This document shows, in pieces, positions 4,682 through 6,086 of a stretch of 6,086 nt of DNA. This DNA comes from JAWWPG01 sp038254365 (GTDB lineage Bacteria; Actinomycetota; Actinomycetes; Propionibacteriales; Nocardioidaceae), in the NCBI GenBank assembly GCA_038254365.1, contig JBBSGI010000114.1, positions 1 to 6,086 on the forward strand, given 5' to 3'. Numbering within the stretch: the first letter of the stretch is position 1; each line of letters begins with the position of its first letter. Both the position numbers and the translations under genes were made by a program. The notes beneath the pieces are model-generated. The model did not search any database and was not told the DNA's origin. It worked only from the letters and a program-made list of their open reading frames with translations.

Positions 4682-5629
4682 TCAGCCGTTGACCGCCTGA
4701 GGCACGTCGTCAATCACGTCGTCGACCATGTCGGCGGTGTCGTCGGCAAGGTCCGTGGCTGGAGTCGTGGGCGCGGCCGGCGCGGCAGGCGCGGGGGAGC
4801 CCTTGACGGCGGGGAGCTCGGCGCCAAGGGTGATGGTGCGGAAGGCCCGGCGGGCGACCGGTGCGTCGACGTACGTCGGAAGCGTCACCGGGAGCGGGTC
4901 CCACAAGGTGGAACCATTGGCGACCCGCGGTGCGGCGGCGGCTTGCCGCTGCGCCGCCGTCAGGATGACCGTGGCTTCGTACCCGTCCTCAGAGGCTTCG
5001 GCGGGCGCCGCTGCTTCGGCCGGCTCGACGGCAGGTGCCACCTCGACCCAGTAGGGCTTGCTGGCCTTCCGGACGGACCGCCGTGCGATCACCAGGAAGC
5101 CGGCCATCGCCACGACAGGGGCGACGAAGGACCACCACGGGAGCAGACCCAGGACCGAGACCAAGCCCACCAGGAGAGTGAGACCCATCAGCACATAGAG
5201 AACTGTCCGGCGTCGGGCCGCCGCGGCGCGCTCAGCGGCGCGATTGGGCCTGGGGGTGACGAGCATCCACTCGAGCTCGGGAGCCAGCGGCGCATCAACA
5301 GCGGCCCTGCCAGCATGGGATCTGGCAGCCGCGGATCGGTCAGCCGCGGATCGGTCAGCCGTGGATCTGTCAGCCTCAGCCCTGCCGATCTCAGATCGGT
5401 CAGTCGCGGATCTGTCAGCTGGCGACCGCTGCGACGATGCCTCGACCCTGGCTCCGCGACGCACCAGGACCCGCATGGCTGTGGAGAAGCGCTCGATGGA
5501 TCGGGTCCGGGTGGCCTGCTCGTCGCGCCGTAACGCCAACGGGACAAGGTAGGTCGCCCATGCGACGACGATGGCGCCGTAGATCACTCCGGTCAACACA
5601 GGTATGACGGTATGGCCGCGCCAGAGCAC
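4682..5629 (-). CDS. sepX: SepX/GlpR-type septation membrane protein
   Basis: This 315-residue protein has one N-terminal membrane helix (about 14-33, GVIYGAIVVAWATYLVPLAL), the conserved block RSIERFSTAMRVL (43-55), a low-complexity linker (about 65-112), two more helices (about 142-162 and 165-183), an Ala/Pro/Glu-rich stretch, the conserved TLWDPLPVTLPTYVDAP (241-257), and an acidic tail (about 293-310). This layout matches the actinobacterial SepX (Streptomyces) / GlpR (Corynebacterium, Mycobacterium Rv0996) family. These act at the division septum; GlpR is the membrane partner of the gephyrin-like protein Glp, which binds FtsZ. Its upstream neighbour, a rimJ-like gene, is the one expected in this locus. 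The linker carries a 5-residue ADRS repeat not needed by the family. The GTG at 5629 has no Shine-Dalgarno. GTG at 5599 would remove ten residues and start just before the first helix, where homologues usually begin, so the true start may be there. Confidence 0.85.
   Translation of the reverse strand: MLWRGHTVIPVLTGVIYGAIVVAWATYLVPLALRRDEQATRTRSIERFSTAMRVLVRRGARVEASSQRSPADRSATDRSEIGRAEADRSTADRSAADRSAAARSHAGRAAVDAPLAPELEWMLVTPRPNRAAERAAAARRRTVLYVLMGLTLLVGLVSVLGLLPWWSFVAPVVAMAGFLVIARRSVRKASKPYWVEVAPAVEPAEAAAPAEASEDGYEATVILTAAQRQAAAAPRVANGSTLWDPLPVTLPTYVDAPVARRAFRTITLGAELPAVKGSPAPAAPAAPTTPATDLADDTADMVDDVIDDVPQAVNG
5316..5420. repeat. 15-bp tandem repeat coding for the ADRS linker of SepX
   Basis: About seven units of 15 bases run from 5316 to 5420. 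Units 5331-5345 and 5346-5360 are identical (GCGGATCGGTCAGCC on the plus strand); 5361-5375, 5391-5405 and 5406-5420 differ by a few bases; 5316-5330 and 5376-5390 are degenerate. On the coding (minus) strand this gives pentapeptides such as PADRS, ATDRS, EADRS, TADRS and AADRS at residues about 70-108. The period preserves the frame. Identical neighbouring units suggest recent slippage or unequal exchange. Confidence 0.88.
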
Positions 5630-5671
5630 AACGCCGCAGCAGCATCGGTGTGTCGCCTGAGAAACAAGATA
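5607..5671 (-). promoter_or_regulatory. Candidate -10 boxes ahead of or within the sepX 5' end
   Basis: Two TAnnnT hexamers are seen on the minus strand. TATCTT (5666-5671) lies in the only AT-rich patch of the 69-base rimJ-sepX spacer (AAACAAGATAAAAG on the plus strand), 36 bases before GTG 5629. TACCGT (5607-5612) lies seven bases before the alternative GTG at 5599 and would fit a leaderless start there. Neither has a clear -35. rimJ and sepX may instead be read as one unit. No hairpin-plus-T terminator is visible in the spacer. Confidence 0.25.
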
Positions 5672-5698
5672 AAAGTCGGCGCGGCGCTCCCCCAGACC

Positions 5699-6085
5699 TC
5701 AAGCCTGGTTGGCGGTCACCCTAGCCAGCAGTCCCTCCGGGACATCCTCTCCTGTGATCGCGAACAGCAGGTGGTCCCGCCACTGCCCGTTGATGTGCAG
5801 GTAGCGCGGAGCCGTTCCGATCGCGATGAACCCCAGCTTCTCCACGACTCTGAGGCTCGCGATGTTCTCCGGCCGGATGGCGATCTCGATGCGATGCAGA
5901 CCCAGGGTGGTGAGGCAGTGGTCACATGCCAAGGCGACCGCTACCGGCATGATTCCCTTGCCGGCATGGGATTTCGCTATCCAGTAGCCGATCTGAGCCC
6001 AGCGGGCCGATCCCCAGGTGATGCCGGTGACGGTCACCTGTCCGACCATCTCGTCGTCGTAGGTCAGGGCGAACGGCAGGGCCTT
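5699..6085 (-). CDS. rimJ: RimJ-type GNAT N-acetyltransferase, C-terminal part (cut by the right edge)
   Basis: The last 128 codons of a minus-strand gene are present, from AAG at 6083-6085 to TGA at 5699-5701; the start is beyond the window. The ATG at 6047-6049 is internal, since the frame continues upstream as ALPFALTYDDEMVGQ, a normal RimJ beta strand. Family marks are IGYWIAKSHAGKGIM (acetyl-CoA loop A-G-K-G), LHRIEIAIRPENIASLRVVE, EKLGFIAIGTAPRYLHINGQWRDH and a final LLFAIT. RimJ in E. coli acetylates the N-terminus of ribosomal protein S5; actinobacterial members carry the name by similarity, and their substrate is not shown by sequence. The gene is 69 bases upstream of sepX on the same strand, as in the actinobacterial galU-glp(moeA)-rimJ-sepX/glpR locus. 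Missing sequence should be about 70-90 residues. Confidence 0.9.
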   Translation of the reverse strand, partial: KALPFALTYDDEMVGQVTVTGITWGSARWAQIGYWIAKSHAGKGIMPVAVALACDHCLTTLGLHRIEIAIRPENIASLRVVEKLGFIAIGTAPRYLHINGQWRDHLLFAITGEDVPEGLLARVTANQA

Positions 6086-6086
6086 A

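Noticed and set aside
5316..5420. Repeat array considered as CRISPR or as a pentapeptide-repeat (A-D/N-L-x-x) domain
   Set aside because: Units are 15 bp with no spacers and lie inside a coding gene; the peptide lacks the central Leu/Phe needed for a pentapeptide-repeat fold.
4574..5533. 319-codon plus-strand frame opposite sepX
   Set aside because: It is low complexity (GSVSRGSVSR from the DNA repeat) and antisense to a protein with clear membrane helices and family motifs.

Overview
The window is GC-rich bacterial DNA that reads as an actinobacterium. Evidence for this is strong G/C preference at third codon positions, GTG and TTG starts, a tRNA without an encoded CCA end, and a rimJ-sepX pair typical of the phylum. 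I cannot name a genus.

Left part (about 1-2166). The window opens inside the last codons of an IS30-family transposase, with the probable right end of that element near base 140. After a short spacer holding a strong hairpin and a possible leaderless promoter come two same-strand genes 12 bases apart: a poxvirus-type (bacterial) DNA topoisomerase IB and an unusual two-domain protein. The latter joins an N-terminal cold-shock-like domain to a C-terminal phosphinothricin-acetyltransferase-like GNAT domain. They look like one transcription unit.

Middle (2167-4397). A spacer with three in-phase 22-bp tandem repeats leads into a class I SAM-dependent methyltransferase. A 151-base spacer with small hairpins and a good Shine-Dalgarno follows, then a TTG-started sulfotransferase-like protein. 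Acetyl-, methyl- and sulfo-transferase genes lie in a row on the plus strand, but the gaps of about 170 and 150 bases suggest separate promoters and I see no proof of a shared pathway.

Right part (4398-6086), all on the minus strand. A tRNA-Ala(CGC) has the G3-U70 identity pair. Upstream of it is a SepX/GlpR-type septation membrane protein with an ADRS-repeat linker, then the C-terminal 128 residues of a RimJ-type GNAT acetyltransferase cut by the window edge. In actinobacteria rimJ and sepX/glpR commonly sit beside glp (moeA-like) and galU (in M. tuberculosis Rv0993-Rv0996), so this looks like core chromosome. The plus-strand block appears to be more variable DNA on the 3' side of the tRNA, although no integrase or att duplication is visible.

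The best candidates for something little described are the cold-shock/GNAT fusion coupled to topoisomerase IB, the in-phase 22-bp repeat array, and the repeat-expanded SepX linker. No CRISPR array, toxin-antitoxin pair or recognisable defence system was found.
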